Source: Enterococcus raffinosus (GTDB lineage Bacteria > Bacillota > Bacilli > Lactobacillales > Enterococcaceae). Taken from it: a DNA stretch of 55,177 bases. How positions within the stretch are numbered: the first letter of the stretch is position 1; every line of letters begins with the position of its first letter. The notes under the pieces were generated by a model. It was not told the DNA's origin. It made no database searches and saw nothing but the letters and a program-made list of their open reading frames with translations. This document shows, one piece after another, positions 17,009 through 25,633 of this stretch. The stretch lies in the NCBI RefSeq assembly GCF_018917525.1, contig NZ_JAHLOS010000031.1, positions 1-55,177 on the forward strand, written 5' to 3'. Made by a program: the position numbers and the translations under genes.

Positions 17009-17884
17009 CTAACTGATTATTTTTTTTCGATATTTAGCGGGAGTCGTACCCACAAACGAACGAAATATTTTACAGAAATAGCTTGTCTGTGAAAAGCCAA
17101 TTTCTTTTGAGATGGCGTTTACGCTCAAGCTTGACTGCGTTAGGAGATTTTTTGCTTGTTTAATCCGTTGTTGATTCAAGTAAGTATTGAAGTTAACGTG
17201 GATCTCATTTTTAAAGACACGACTAAAATGAAAAGGGCTTAGGTAAACGTGATCTGCGACCTCCTTAATCGTTAAGTCCCTTGCATAATTTTTATTTATA
17301 TAGGAGATAGCCTTACAAATTTCTTCTTTTTTTGAATGATTTTCTTGATGCTTCTCTATTTTAGCTGTTGGCAACCTAAATTCTATTTGTCCGTGAAGAT
17401 CGCTGTTGAAATGGTGATCTATGAGTGTTTTAAGCAATGATGCAGCTGCTTCAAGCTGAGGCTTGGAAGCAGTTTTTACGGTTCTTTTTGCCAATTGTAA
17501 TTCTGGAGAGAGCTCGCTGGGAGTAATAACTGGATATATTTGGGTAAGTTGATTTTCAGTGCTATCAATTCGCTCCACTTGTCCAATTGATACAGAGCCA
17601 ACCAACTGATTGTTTTGAATAATAGGCACGGAAACATTTATGAGTCCCATATGACAATAATTATTACAGCGAGGCCTGGTTGTATCTGATCCTCCAAAGG
17701 CGTGACAATCTTGGCATAAAGCTTTAAGTGTTGGTTTTGAACGGACTATTTGGCAAAAATAGGAGAAGCTGGAGAGATCAGGAACGATCCTCCCGTCTCT
17801 GTCAACAACGATCACATCAAAGCTAGTTGCTATAGAAAAATCTTGAAGCTTTTTGAAAAATTCAAGAGCGCCATTTATATTCAA
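17009..17884 (-). CDS. PocR-domain AraC-family regulator
   Basis: 291 residues. Residues 1 to about 150 form a PocR sensory domain with the expected cysteine cluster (LKALCQDCHAFGG, then CNNYCHMGLINVSVPI and VGSVSIGQVE). Residues about 190-291 are an AraC double helix-turn-helix (DLTIKEVADHVYLSPFHFSRVFK, then SVNAISKEIGFSQTSYFCKIFR). The start is TTG at 17884 behind GGAGGTG. In enterobacteria and Listeria, PocR activates B12-dependent diol degradation and cobalamin genes. Here it is last in a minus-strand transcript that begins behind a cobalamin riboswitch, and no pdu or cob genes are in view. The ornithine operon is a possible target, by inference. Confidence 0.88.
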   Translation of the reverse strand: MNINGALEFFKKLQDFSIATSFDVIVVDRDGRIVPDLSSFSYFCQIVRSKPTLKALCQDCHAFGGSDTTRPRCNNYCHMGLINVSVPIIQNNQLVGSVSIGQVERIDSTENQLTQIYPVITPSELSPELQLAKRTVKTASKPQLEAAASLLKTLIDHHFNSDLHGQIEFRLPTAKIEKHQENHSKKEEICKAISYINKNYARDLTIKEVADHVYLSPFHFSRVFKNEIHVNFNTYLNQQRIKQAKNLLTQSSLSVNAISKEIGFSQTSYFCKIFRSFVGTTPAKYRKKIIS

Positions 17885-17963
17885 CGTACCACCTCCGATA
17901 AATGTCTTCGTTTTAGCCTTTTCAAAATAATAGTCATTTAAGCGTTCGACTTTTTATGAAAGA

Positions 17964-18554
17964 TCAAATCTTTTGATTTTGTTTCGGGCTTGAGCTTCGC
18001 CATTCGCCTAATTTTTGAGTCAACAGTCTTCTAAGAATAGGTGCCAGCAAAAGATAAAAGACAATATTCCCAAACCCATGCATAAGATCAGTCGGAAGCC
18101 CTGCCAAGTAATAGGGGAGAAAGGCCGAAATGCCGAAAAACGGCGCCTGTATTGCGGAAATAAAAAAGCCAAAGAGAATTCCTGAAATTCCGGCATAAAT
18201 GGCCTGCAATAACAGACTATTTTTAAAGGCAGGGCTCATTTTCAATACTCCGGTTAGAAAAATAATCAGACTGTAGGTAATAATTTGTGCAATTGTCCAG
18301 ACGCCCATTCCCATGTAGAAGTTAGTAATCAGAATGGAAAAAATACTGACTAAAAGCCCTTGATAGCTTCCCAAATAAATGGTGATAATTAACAGGATAG
18401 CAGTGACTGGCTGGACATTTACGATAAATTGGAAAAAGGTCCGGCTAACCACACATAAAGCGATCATCATTGACAGCAGGCTCAATTCTCTTACGCCAAG
18501 TGAAAAGAAGACAGCTGTTTTACTATTAGAATTGTTCAAGCTTGAACACCACAC
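17964..18554 (-). CDS. ECF transporter S component, probably for cobalamin
   Basis: About 196 residues, nearly all hydrophobic, with five or six membrane segments (ALCVVSRTFFQFIVNVQPVTAILLIITIYLG, key region near residues 35-65). This is the build of ECF substrate-binding components, which bind a vitamin and use a shared EcfAA'T module encoded elsewhere. The start is uncertain. GTG 18554 lies five bases after AGGAAGG, and a TTG at 18539 is also possible; either overlaps the lipoprotein gene. The cobalamin riboswitch and the transcobalamin-like lipoprotein upstream point to cobalamin or a precursor as substrate. Confidence 0.8.
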   Translation of the reverse strand: MWCSSLNNSNSKTAVFFSLGVRELSLLSMMIALCVVSRTFFQFIVNVQPVTAILLIITIYLGSYQGLLVSIFSILITNFYMGMGVWTIAQIITYSLIIFLTGVLKMSPAFKNSLLLQAIYAGISGILFGFFISAIQAPFFGISAFLPYYLAGLPTDLMHGFGNIVFYLLLAPILRRLLTQKLGEWRSSSPKQNQKI

Positions 18555-18933
18555 GATCACCTTCCTGCAGTACAACATCCTTCGCCCCGGAATTTACTTG
18601 CTCATCGTTTATTGTAAATACCCAATATTTATTGTTTTTATCATCTTGAGCTTGCCCGTCGATGGAGGTAATCATCCCATCATTATCTTCAATAGCATAA
18701 TTGTCCTTGAGTACATCAAATAGTTTTTCTCCCTTATTGAAAGTTACGTTTTTTTTCGATAATTCCTTTTCTCCATCCAACAAAGTAATGGTTGCTCGCT
18801 TTTCTGTTTCTTGACTGCTAGAGATCGTTTCTTTTGGCGCTGAACTAGCTGTCGAATCAGCTTCTTTTGTTGTGCAGCCGCCAAATAGCACAAGGCCTGC
18901 AGCTAATACTAAAAAACAAATTTTTTTCTTCAT
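18526..18933 (-). CDS. DUF4430 (transcobalamin-like) lipoprotein
   Basis: 135 residues. The signal peptide ends in the lipobox L-F-G-G-C (Cys20), so it is lipid-anchored on the outer face of the membrane. After a Ser/Thr/Glu linker, residues about 48-135 match DUF4430 (KLFDVLKDNYAI, KYWVFTINDEQVNSGAKDV, EGDRVVFKLEQF). This is the small beta domain related to the C-terminal domain of human transcobalamin and intrinsic factor. It is the first gene behind a cobalamin riboswitch and overlaps the S-component gene. A role in capturing B12 and handing it to the ECF transporter is inferred. Confidence 0.82.
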   Translation of the reverse strand: MKKKICFLVLAAGLVLFGGCTTKEADSTASSAPKETISSSQETEKRATITLLDGEKELSKKNVTFNKGEKLFDVLKDNYAIEDNDGMITSIDGQAQDDKNNKYWVFTINDEQVNSGAKDVVLQEGDRVVFKLEQF

Positions 18934-18949
18934 CGTTTTCTATCTCCTT

Positions 18950-18987
18950 CACAAAAAAATAAAGACACCCAAAATAAAAGGGTGTCC
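18950..18987 (-). terminator. Terminator of the cobalamin riboswitch (minus strand)
   Basis: Read on the minus strand, GGACACCC (18987-18980) and GGGTGTC (18970-18964) form the stem, followed by a long T-rich run to 18950. It lies between the aptamer and the lipoprotein start, so it is the likely off-switch hairpin. Confidence 0.85.
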
Positions 18988-19031
18988 AAAAAATGATTGA
19001 AACAAACGACCCTGATATTGCTTGTTCTTAT

Positions 19032-19120
19032 CAATCAGGATTAGTGTCTGACTTTGCCTAAAGCATTTACAGTAGAAAGGGACTGTAAAGGAATTTCACC
19101 TTTTTCCTAATAGCTGATTG
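19032..19120 (-). promoter_or_regulatory. Cobalamin riboswitch upstream of the lipoprotein/ECF/PocR genes
   Basis: On the minus strand the core GGTGAAATTCC (19100-19090) is followed by ACAGTCCC, CTACTGTAA and the B12-box-like GCAAAGTCAGACACT (19057-19043). The closing stem P1 is CAATCAG (19120-19114) with CTGATTG (19038-19032). The order and spacing match the cobalamin aptamer, in a compact form of about 90 bases. It starts within 10 bases of the adenosyltransferase stop, so it separates that gene from the downstream uptake genes. High B12 should end transcription before the lipoprotein. Confidence 0.85.
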
Positions 19121-19128
19121 AAATCTAT

Positions 19129-19698
19129 TTAGTTTTTAAAAACACGATCACTGTTGCGATAAAATACTTCCTCTTCCTTTTTCTGGGTATTAGCATAACG
19201 TGCTGCCACAAACAAATAATCCGACAAACGATTAATAAAAACATAAGCGTGGGTGTTGATTTCTTCTTGAGCCATCAGGGTGACGATGCGGCGCTCGACT
19301 TTACGACAGACGGCGCGAGCATAATGCAGCCATGAGGCCAAGGCGTTTCCGCCAGGTAAAATAAATTTTTCGATCGCTGGGGTCTTGTCGGTGTACCAAT
19401 CGATTTGCTGCTCCAGCCATTTTGTTGGTTTTTCCGTGATGCGCAGGGGAAGCTCCCCATCTATATTTGCTAAATCTGTTCCGACATCAAACAATAAGTG
19501 TTGAATTTCAGTCAGTTCCGTCGCCAGCTTGCTGAAGGCTTCTTGCTTTATTTCTTCTTGACTATTGATTAAACCAATAAGTGAGTTAAGTTCATCGACT
19601 TCTCCATACGCTTCAATACGGGGAGAGTCTTTCATCAGACGGGGTCGGCCGATTGCACTGGTTTTTCCTTTGTCACCGCTACGAGTATAAACTTTCAT
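19129..19698 (-). CDS. PduO-type ATP:cob(I)alamin adenosyltransferase
   Basis: 189 residues, full length for the PduO/MMAB family. The N-terminal nucleotide loop TRSGDKGKTSAIG is followed by RIEAYGEVDELNSLIGL and the conserved C-terminal RAVCRKVERRIV region, then NRLSDYLFVAARYAN. It transfers the adenosyl group from ATP to cob(I)alamin, making adenosylcobalamin. It lies next to the ornithine operon, whose aminomutase needs this cofactor. The ATG at 19698 is the first of the frame. It is divergent from orr, and the uptake genes follow it behind a riboswitch. Confidence 0.93.
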   Translation of the reverse strand: MKVYTRSGDKGKTSAIGRPRLMKDSPRIEAYGEVDELNSLIGLINSQEEIKQEAFSKLATELTEIQHLLFDVGTDLANIDGELPLRITEKPTKWLEQQIDWYTDKTPAIEKFILPGGNALASWLHYARAVCRKVERRIVTLMAQEEINTHAYVFINRLSDYLFVAARYANTQKKEEEVFYRNSDRVFKN

Positions 19699-19906
19699 TG
19701 CAACAAAACCTTTCTCTAAATTATTGGAAACGCATACAAATAAAGTAACAGATTAGTACAAGAAAAGAAATGCCAAATACGAATGTTTAGTATGCCAATT
19801 TTTATCTCTTCTTGGATGTTTCGCTAAGAAATCTAAACGAATCGATTTTCGAATAGTAACTATGCAAGTTTGTGAATTTCCCGTAGAGAAGAAAAAGTAT
19901 CATATG

Positions 19907-19921
19907 GTTGAAAGCGCTTCA
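19907..19921. promoter_or_regulatory. Possible cre (CcpA) site before the ornithine operon
   Basis: TTGAAAGCGCTTCACA, close to 19907-19922, is a near match to the catabolite-responsive element and is one base short of a perfect palindrome. It sits about 25 bases upstream of the orr start, where CcpA would repress ornithine use when sugar is plentiful. No convincing -35/-10 pair was placed in 19699-19945. Confidence 0.4.
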
Positions 19922-19945
19922 CAATAACATGGAAGGACGAATGCT

Positions 19946-21022
19946 ATGAAAAATCCGAGAATCGTTATTGATCGGACAAAGTTACGAGAGAACATTTCAT
20001 TTATTGTCGCTAAATTAAAAGAACATGACTTGACGATCACGGCAGTAACCAAAGTATTTAACGCGCATTCACAAATAATTGCTTTATATGAAGAATTTTC
20101 TGACATTATTTATTTTGGAGATTCCCGCATTGAAAATTTGATGAGTTATTCCAACTCAAAAAAGCAAAAAATTTTGATTCGAATACCGATGATCAGTGAG
20201 ATTCCTGAAGTGATCCATTACGCGGATATTAGTTTTAATTCGGAGTTAAAAACGATCCAGCTGCTTGATTGTGAGGCACAAAAGCAAAAGAAGCTGCACA
20301 AAATTGTCTTAATGGTAGATCTGGGTGATTTACGCGAGGGCTTTTTCGAGAAGGAAGAGCTATTTGACTGTATTCGCGAAGTTATGAAATTGAAAAACAT
20401 TCAAATTTTTGGTTTAGCGGTGAATTTGACCTGCTATGGCGCCATTATACCCAGTTCGAAAAATCTCGGGAATTTGGTCGCTATCCAAGAAGAAATCAAG
20501 GAACGGTTTGATTTGTCTTTAGAGATGATTTCTGGCGGCAACTCTAGCTCGCTGTATCTGCTGGATTCACCAGAGGATCAGCTTCCTGGCGGGATTAATA
20601 ATTTGAGAATTGGTGAAAGCTTTGTATTAGGAAGAGAAACGGCTTATGGTGCCAACTATCAAGCAATGCATCAAGATTCTTTTACTTTGGTGACAGAGGT
20701 TGTCGAAGTAAAGCAAAAGCCTTCCTATCCGATTGGCGAGATTGGTGTGGATGCCTTTGGTAAAAAGCCCCACTACGTTGATAAGGGAAAGATGCTGCGG
20801 GGGATAGTGGCGATTGGTCAGCAGGACATCTCCTTAGCTGACATTACGCCAAAGGATTCGCAAATCGAAATCTTAGGAGCCAGCTCAGATCATCTGCTGT
20901 TAGATCTGACACAAACTGAGCAGGAGTATCAGGTGGGAGATGAGATTGAATTTTCAGTTTCCTATGGATCGGTATTAAGTACATTTACGAGTAAATACAT
21001 TAAAAAAGAGTTCATTAATTAA
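19946..21022 (+). CDS. orr: Ornithine racemase (PLP fold-type III)
   Basis: 358 residues with the alanine-racemase-like N-terminal barrel. The PLP lysine is Lys36 in TAVTKVFNAHSQ, and GDSRIENLM and EMISGGNSSSLYLL follow as in the YhfX/ornithine racemase group. The C-terminal beta domain replaces that of alanine racemase. It would convert L- to D-ornithine, the substrate of OraSE. It is first in the ornithine operon, with the permease 14 bases downstream. The name rests on the order orr-permease-ord-ortAB-oraSE, which matches the clostridial ornithine pathway. Confidence 0.9.
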   Translation: MKNPRIVIDRTKLRENISFIVAKLKEHDLTITAVTKVFNAHSQIIALYEEFSDIIYFGDSRIENLMSYSNSKKQKILIRIPMISEIPEVIHYADISFNSELKTIQLLDCEAQKQKKLHKIVLMVDLGDLREGFFEKEELFDCIREVMKLKNIQIFGLAVNLTCYGAIIPSSKNLGNLVAIQEEIKERFDLSLEMISGGNSSSLYLLDSPEDQLPGGINNLRIGESFVLGRETAYGANYQAMHQDSFTLVTEVVEVKQKPSYPIGEIGVDAFGKKPHYVDKGKMLRGIVAIGQQDISLADITPKDSQIEILGASSDHLLLDLTQTEQEYQVGDEIEFSVSYGSVLSTFTSKYIKKEFIN

Positions 21023-21036
21023 GAGGGGGAAAAAGA

Positions 21037-22458
21037 ATGTCACTCAAAGAACAGCAGGAGAACCAATCAACAGATTCAGCTTCGTTGAAGCGAGGGATGA
21101 AGATTCACCACGTTGCGATGCTGAGTGTAGGGGGAACGATTGGAACAGGATTGTTTCTGGGAACGGGATATGTTGTCCAGCAATCTGGTCCAGGAGGAAC
21201 CTTTGTCGCCTATGCATTTGGTGCATTGATCATGGTTCTCATGATGTTAAGTATGGGAGAAATGCTGGTGCAAATGCCTGTTGCCGGCAATGTTCAAGCC
21301 TATGCGACACAATTTCTAGGCTACGGTGCAGGCTTTACGGTTGGATGGGTAAAATGGCTGCAGCTAGCGGTTACTGTTCCAACACAAATTGTGGCCTCTG
21401 CGATTATTATGAAAAATATTATTCCGCAGGTACCATCGATTGTTTGGATCATCGGCTTTGGTCTGCTGCTATTTTTCTTAAATTCGCGATCCAATGAAGA
21501 GTATGGTTCTTCTTCGTTCTTCTTCAGCAGTATCAAAGTGATCTTAATCGTTGTTTTCGTTCTGGTTGGGTTAGGGATGATTTTAGGTGTTGGTGGAAAT
21601 GGTGTGGGCTTAGCGAATTACACCAATGACGGCGGACTATTTCCGACAGGTTTTCGTCCAATCATGATGTCGATGATGACTGCGGTTTTTGCTTATAGCG
21701 GCGCAGATATGTTCGCGACAGCGGCTGGTGAAAGTGAAAATCCCGAAAAGAACCTGCCTCGAGCAATCAAAATCAGCTCTTTAAGTATCATCGTCAGCTA
21801 CGCCTTGACCTTGTTTGTTCTAGTTGCGGTTTTACCTTGGCGTGAAGCGGACTTGATGGGCAGCCCGTTTGCCTATGTATTTGGAAAGCTTGGTATTTCT
21901 TCAGCAGAAATGATCGTGAATCTGGTTGTTGTTACCTCGGCACTGTCTTCAGCGAACGCCCATGTTTTCGCGGCCGTTCGTACTTTATGGTCAATGGGGC
22001 ATTTTGAACAAGCTCCTAGTTTCGTAAAAATAGTCAATAAACGCAAAGTGCCAATCAATGCATTGATCGTAACGATGATTTTCGCCGTATTTGCGGTGGC
22101 ATCAAGCTTTATTTCGCCAGATGTTGTGTATTTATTTTTAACCTCATTTATCGGAGCAGCAGAATTGGTGGTTTATTCGATTACCGGAGTCTGCGCCTTG
22201 AAGCATCGAAAAGCCTTTTTAGCGAAGGGCAATACGGTGGCAGATTTGAAATTTAAGATTCCATTGTTTCCAGTTGTCCCAATTTTATTAGTCATTTTAT
22301 GTATTTTAGTGGCAACGGGGATGATCCTTGATCCAACTCAGCGAGGCGCGCTGACAACAGGCGCACCAGTCTTTATCGCCTTGTTTGTTGGAAGCACCAT
22401 ATGGGCGGGGATGAAAAGAAAAAATAAAGAAAAAGCACCAGATAAATCAGTAGAATAA
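21037..22458 (+). CDS. APC-family amino acid permease (probably ornithine)
   Basis: 473 residues with about twelve membrane segments. The APC signature near the N-terminus is HHVAMLSVGGTIGTGLFLGTG, followed by GPGGTFVAYAFGALIM. It also has the family's AYSGADMFATAAGESENPEKNLPRAI region. It would import a basic or related amino acid by proton symport. Its place between orr and ord makes ornithine, or exchange for a product such as alanine, the likely role. A good AGAGGGGG-type ribosome site precedes ATG 21037. Confidence 0.88.
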   Translation: MSLKEQQENQSTDSASLKRGMKIHHVAMLSVGGTIGTGLFLGTGYVVQQSGPGGTFVAYAFGALIMVLMMLSMGEMLVQMPVAGNVQAYATQFLGYGAGFTVGWVKWLQLAVTVPTQIVASAIIMKNIIPQVPSIVWIIGFGLLLFFLNSRSNEEYGSSSFFFSSIKVILIVVFVLVGLGMILGVGGNGVGLANYTNDGGLFPTGFRPIMMSMMTAVFAYSGADMFATAAGESENPEKNLPRAIKISSLSIIVSYALTLFVLVAVLPWREADLMGSPFAYVFGKLGISSAEMIVNLVVVTSALSSANAHVFAAVRTLWSMGHFEQAPSFVKIVNKRKVPINALIVTMIFAVFAVASSFISPDVVYLFLTSFIGAAELVVYSITGVCALKHRKAFLAKGNTVADLKFKIPLFPVVPILLVILCILVATGMILDPTQRGALTTGAPVFIALFVGSTIWAGMKRKNKEKAPDKSVE

Positions 22459-22482
22459 AAAAATTACTTAGGAGGATTCAAC

Positions 22483-23538
22483 TTGAAAAACGTAAAAGTC
22501 ATTATTTGGGGAATGGGTGCCATGGGAAGCGGCATGGCAAAAATGCTAATGAAGAAAAAGGGTGTCGATGTTGTTGGCGCGATTGATATCGGCGATAAGA
22601 TCGGAAAAGCAATCTTTGAAGTACTAGGAGAGGAATTTCCTAACAATGAAAATATAAAAATTAGTACGGCAGAGGATGCGATTACAGAAAAAGCAGCGGA
22701 TATTGTTCTGCTATGTACAGATTCCTTTACAGTAAAGGCCTTCGATAAGATTAAAAAAATTGTCGAAAACAAGATCAATGTGATCACCAGCGCCGAAGAA
22801 ATGGCCTTTCCAATGGCACAAAATCCAGCGTTAGCAGAGCAATTAGATAAATTAGCCAAAGAAAATGGCGTATCTATTCTGGGAACAGGCATCAATCCGG
22901 GATTGATTATGGATGTATTGGTACTGGTAATGACGGGTGCTTGCGAGGATATCAAACATATCACTTCTCGTCGCGTAAACTCCCTCTCTCCATTTGGAAA
23001 AGCGGTAATGGAGGAGCAAGGAATCGGTATTTCTGTAGAAGAATTTGAACAAGGAAAGAAAGATGGCACCTTAGCAGGTCACGTCGGCTTCCCAGAATCG
23101 ATGCTAATGATTGCCAAGGCTTTGGGCGTTGAGCTTGATACTGTTAAACAATCCATGGATGCGATTGTAACAGATGTTGATCGTGTGGCTCCATACGGTG
23201 AAGCAAAAGCAGGCGCGGTTGCTGGTGTTTCCATGAAGGCAAGCGGAATCAAGGACGGCAAAGAGCTGATCGCCATGGATCATCCGCAACAGATCGAACC
23301 AGAGCAGGTAGGGGTCCAAACGGGAGATTATGTCATTATTGACGGAAATCCTCAGGTAAATCTAGTAAATTCACCAGAAATTGAAGGCGGAGTTGGAACA
23401 ATCGCCATGTGTGTCAATATGATTCCCCAAACAATCAATGCGCGTCCAGGCTTAGTCAGCATGATTGACTTGCCGATTCCTCATGCGATTTTAGGAGATT
23501 TTAGAGATCAAATCCATGAAGAGGCAAAAATCGTTTAA
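22483..23538 (+). CDS. ord: 2,4-diaminopentanoate dehydrogenase
   Basis: 351 residues. The N-terminal Rossmann motif is IIWGMGAMGSGMAKML, and the body (ILGTGINPGLIMDVLVL, TSRRVNSLSPFGKAVMEEQG) is that of the dihydrodipicolinate-reductase-like diaminopentanoate dehydrogenases. It oxidatively deaminates 2,4-diaminopentanoate, the OraSE product, to 2-amino-4-oxopentanoate with NAD(P)+. The TTG start follows GGAGG at seven bases. It sits directly before ortA, as in clostridia. Confidence 0.92.
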   Translation: MKNVKVIIWGMGAMGSGMAKMLMKKKGVDVVGAIDIGDKIGKAIFEVLGEEFPNNENIKISTAEDAITEKAADIVLLCTDSFTVKAFDKIKKIVENKINVITSAEEMAFPMAQNPALAEQLDKLAKENGVSILGTGINPGLIMDVLVLVMTGACEDIKHITSRRVNSLSPFGKAVMEEQGIGISVEEFEQGKKDGTLAGHVGFPESMLMIAKALGVELDTVKQSMDAIVTDVDRVAPYGEAKAGAVAGVSMKASGIKDGKELIAMDHPQQIEPEQVGVQTGDYVIIDGNPQVNLVNSPEIEGGVGTIAMCVNMIPQTINARPGLVSMIDLPIPHAILGDFRDQIHEEAKIV

Positions 23539-23560
23539 GAGACAGGAAAGGGTAGAAAAG

Positions 23561-23860
23561 ATGATAAAAAGCGGAAGTTGGGTGCAGATTCATTCAGTTG
23601 TGTTAAAGACGAATGAACGGGCACCGCAAGTACCAGATAGCACCAAAAAAGTCCCGCTTGAAATGTGGGTCAAGGGTTTTTTACAAGAGGATGGCAACAT
23701 CGGAGAAGAAGTAACGATCAAAACGGTCACCGGTCGGATGGAAACTGGGCGATTGGTTCAGGTTGATCCGACATTTAATCACAGCTTCGGAAATTTTGTT
23801 CCGGAAATCGTCGAGATTGATCAGATGCTGAGAAAAGAATTATTTGGAGGTGCAGATTAG
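23561..23860 (+). CDS. ortA: 2-amino-4-oxopentanoate thiolase, small subunit
   Basis: About 99 residues from ATG 23561; an in-frame upstream ATG (23516) would overlap ord and lacks a proper ribosome site. The sequence (SGSWVQIHSVVL, APQVPDSTKKVPLEMWVKGFL, GRLVQVDPTFNHSFGNFVPE) matches the small OrtA subunit. With OrtB it cleaves 2-amino-4-oxopentanoate with CoA to acetyl-CoA and alanine, reported as the D form in clostridia. The stop overlaps the GTG of ortB. Confidence 0.92.
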   Translation: MIKSGSWVQIHSVVLKTNERAPQVPDSTKKVPLEMWVKGFLQEDGNIGEEVTIKTVTGRMETGRLVQVDPTFNHSFGNFVPEIVEIDQMLRKELFGGAD

Positions 23861-25260
23861 TGAGAGACGACAGTTATCAGGCCGTTATGGCGCGTCGCGG
23901 AGAGCTGATGGAGGCCTCATTGCAAATCAATTATGAAGAATTTGAGCTAGCAGGTGTGGCCTTTGATTACGAGAAAATGATGTCAGAGGCTGCCTATTCT
24001 ATGGAAGAAATGATTGAGATTCAACGCTCCTTAGGTGTGGGGAACACGCCAATTGTCGAGTTGAAGAATTTAACCAAGCTAGCCAGAAAATATGCGCCAC
24101 AAGGAAACGGTGCGCGGATTTTTGTAAAGGATGAAGCGGCCAATGCTTCAGGAAGTTTCAAGGATCGACGCGCAGCCATCTCGGTGTATCATGCCAAGAA
24201 ATTAGGCTACGAAGGTGTGGTGACCGCAACTAGCGGAAACTATGGTGCGGCAGTCGCGTGTCATGCCGCAAAACTCGGCTTGAAGTGTATTGTTGTTCAG
24301 GAATGCTTTGATTCAAAGGGTGTAGGACAGCCAGAAATCGTTGAAAAGGCTCGTAAATGTGAAGCCTTAGGTGCGGAGGTTGTTCAGCTGACAGTTGGAC
24401 CGGAATTGTTTTATCAATTCCTAAAACTAATTGAAAAAACCGGCTTCTTCAATGCTTCCTTATATACACCCTTTGGAATCGCAGGCGTTGAGACATTAGG
24501 CTATGAAATCGTCCAGCAGTTTAACCAGCTGGGTCAGCAGCCAGACATCGTTGTGGCTACAAATGCGGGCGGCGGAAACTTGACTGGTACTGCTCGAGGA
24601 ATGCGCAAAGCGGGAAATACAGAGACGAAAATTGTTGGCGCTAGTGTCGATTTGCAGGGACTGCACATGGCATCAGATGTTGATTTTAATCGGAAATCAT
24701 TTACGACTGGTCATACCGGCTTTGGTGTACCTTTCACGACTTCACCGGATCGTTCAGATGTTCCGCGCTCGGCCGCCCGACCACTGCGTTACATGGATCG
24801 TTACGTGAAAATTCGTCAGGGGGAAGTGTTCTTTATCACCGAAGCTTTAGCCAACTTGGAAGGATTAGAAAAGGGACCAGCCGGAAATACGTCCTTAGCC
24901 GCCGCCTTTGTCTTGGCGCAAGAGATGCGGGAGGATCAAATCATTTTAGTTCAGGAAACGGAATATACCGGCGCTGGCAAGAGTGTTCAGCCGCAGCTAT
25001 CTTTTGCACGAGAAAATGGGATTGATGTTCGTTTTGGTAATCCAGCAGAGGAGATCCCAGGAAAATCGATCATCTTACCGTCTTCACCGGAAAAAATCTC
25101 GGTGAACGACATTGATTTGGCTTACCTGAAGCAATCGCTGGTGAAGAATGTCTTAAAAACGACTGATCAGCCATTATCTGAGGGTGAACTGGAGTACTTA
25201 GCTGAAGAGATCAACGGGACTGTTGAGCAGGTCCAACAAATCATTAAAAATTTGAACTAA
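23860..25260 (+). CDS. ortB: 2-amino-4-oxopentanoate thiolase, PLP subunit
   Basis: 466 residues of the threonine-synthase-like fold-type II PLP family. The PLP lysine is Lys101 in ASGSFKDRRAAISV, the TSGNYGAAVA loop follows, and NAGGGNLTGTARGM binds the phosphate. It is the catalytic PLP subunit of the OrtAB thiolase. The GTG start at 23860 shares its G with the ortA stop, so the subunits are coupled. Length and neighbours match clostridial OrtB. Confidence 0.93.
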   Translation: MRDDSYQAVMARRGELMEASLQINYEEFELAGVAFDYEKMMSEAAYSMEEMIEIQRSLGVGNTPIVELKNLTKLARKYAPQGNGARIFVKDEAANASGSFKDRRAAISVYHAKKLGYEGVVTATSGNYGAAVACHAAKLGLKCIVVQECFDSKGVGQPEIVEKARKCEALGAEVVQLTVGPELFYQFLKLIEKTGFFNASLYTPFGIAGVETLGYEIVQQFNQLGQQPDIVVATNAGGGNLTGTARGMRKAGNTETKIVGASVDLQGLHMASDVDFNRKSFTTGHTGFGVPFTTSPDRSDVPRSAARPLRYMDRYVKIRQGEVFFITEALANLEGLEKGPAGNTSLAAAFVLAQEMREDQIILVQETEYTGAGKSVQPQLSFARENGIDVRFGNPAEEIPGKSIILPSSPEKISVNDIDLAYLKQSLVKNVLKTTDQPLSEGELEYLAEEINGTVEQVQQIIKNLN

Positions 25261-25272
25261 GAGGTGACGGAA

Positions 25273-25632
25273 GTGGAAAATATAAAATTTGAGGATGCGA
25301 GAAAGCATTTAGCTGATTTAAGCGATGAAGAATTGAAGGCACGTTTTTGGCAACTAGCAGAAGAGGTCGTTGAACCGATGCTAGACATGGGGAAAAAATA
25401 CACCTCGCCATCAATTGAACGTTCCGTCTTATTACGAATGGGCTTCTCATCAATTGAAGCCACAGAAATTGTTAAACGCGTGCTGGCTCATGAGCTGATG
25501 GGCAAAGGAGCCGGACACATCGTTTATCGAATCGCCAAAGAAAATGGTCTGAGCGTCCGAGATGCTGGACTAAAACTAGCCGATGGCGAACTTTGGGAAC
25601 AAGTAGATCGTATCTTCAAGGAGGCAAACTAA
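25273..25632 (+). CDS. oraS: D-ornithine 4,5-aminomutase, small subunit
   Basis: 119 residues. LADLSDEELKARFWQLAEEVVEP, KYTSPSIERSVLLRMGFSS and LMGKGAGHIVYRIAKENG are highly characteristic of OraS, which is about 121 residues in Clostridium sticklandii. GTG 25273 is chosen because GAGG lies eight bases upstream; GTG 25264 would overlap that site. OraS pairs with OraE to form the adenosylcobalamin- and PLP-dependent enzyme that moves the terminal amino group of D-ornithine. It is two bases from oraE. Confidence 0.95.
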   Translation: MENIKFEDARKHLADLSDEELKARFWQLAEEVVEPMLDMGKKYTSPSIERSVLLRMGFSSIEATEIVKRVLAHELMGKGAGHIVYRIAKENGLSVRDAGLKLADGELWEQVDRIFKEAN

Positions 25633-25633
25633 G

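Noticed and set aside
22464-23069. 201-codon minus-strand open frame opposite ord
   Set aside because: It lies entirely within ord, has no ribosome site, and its Ser/Ile/Pro-rich product looks like a shadow translation.
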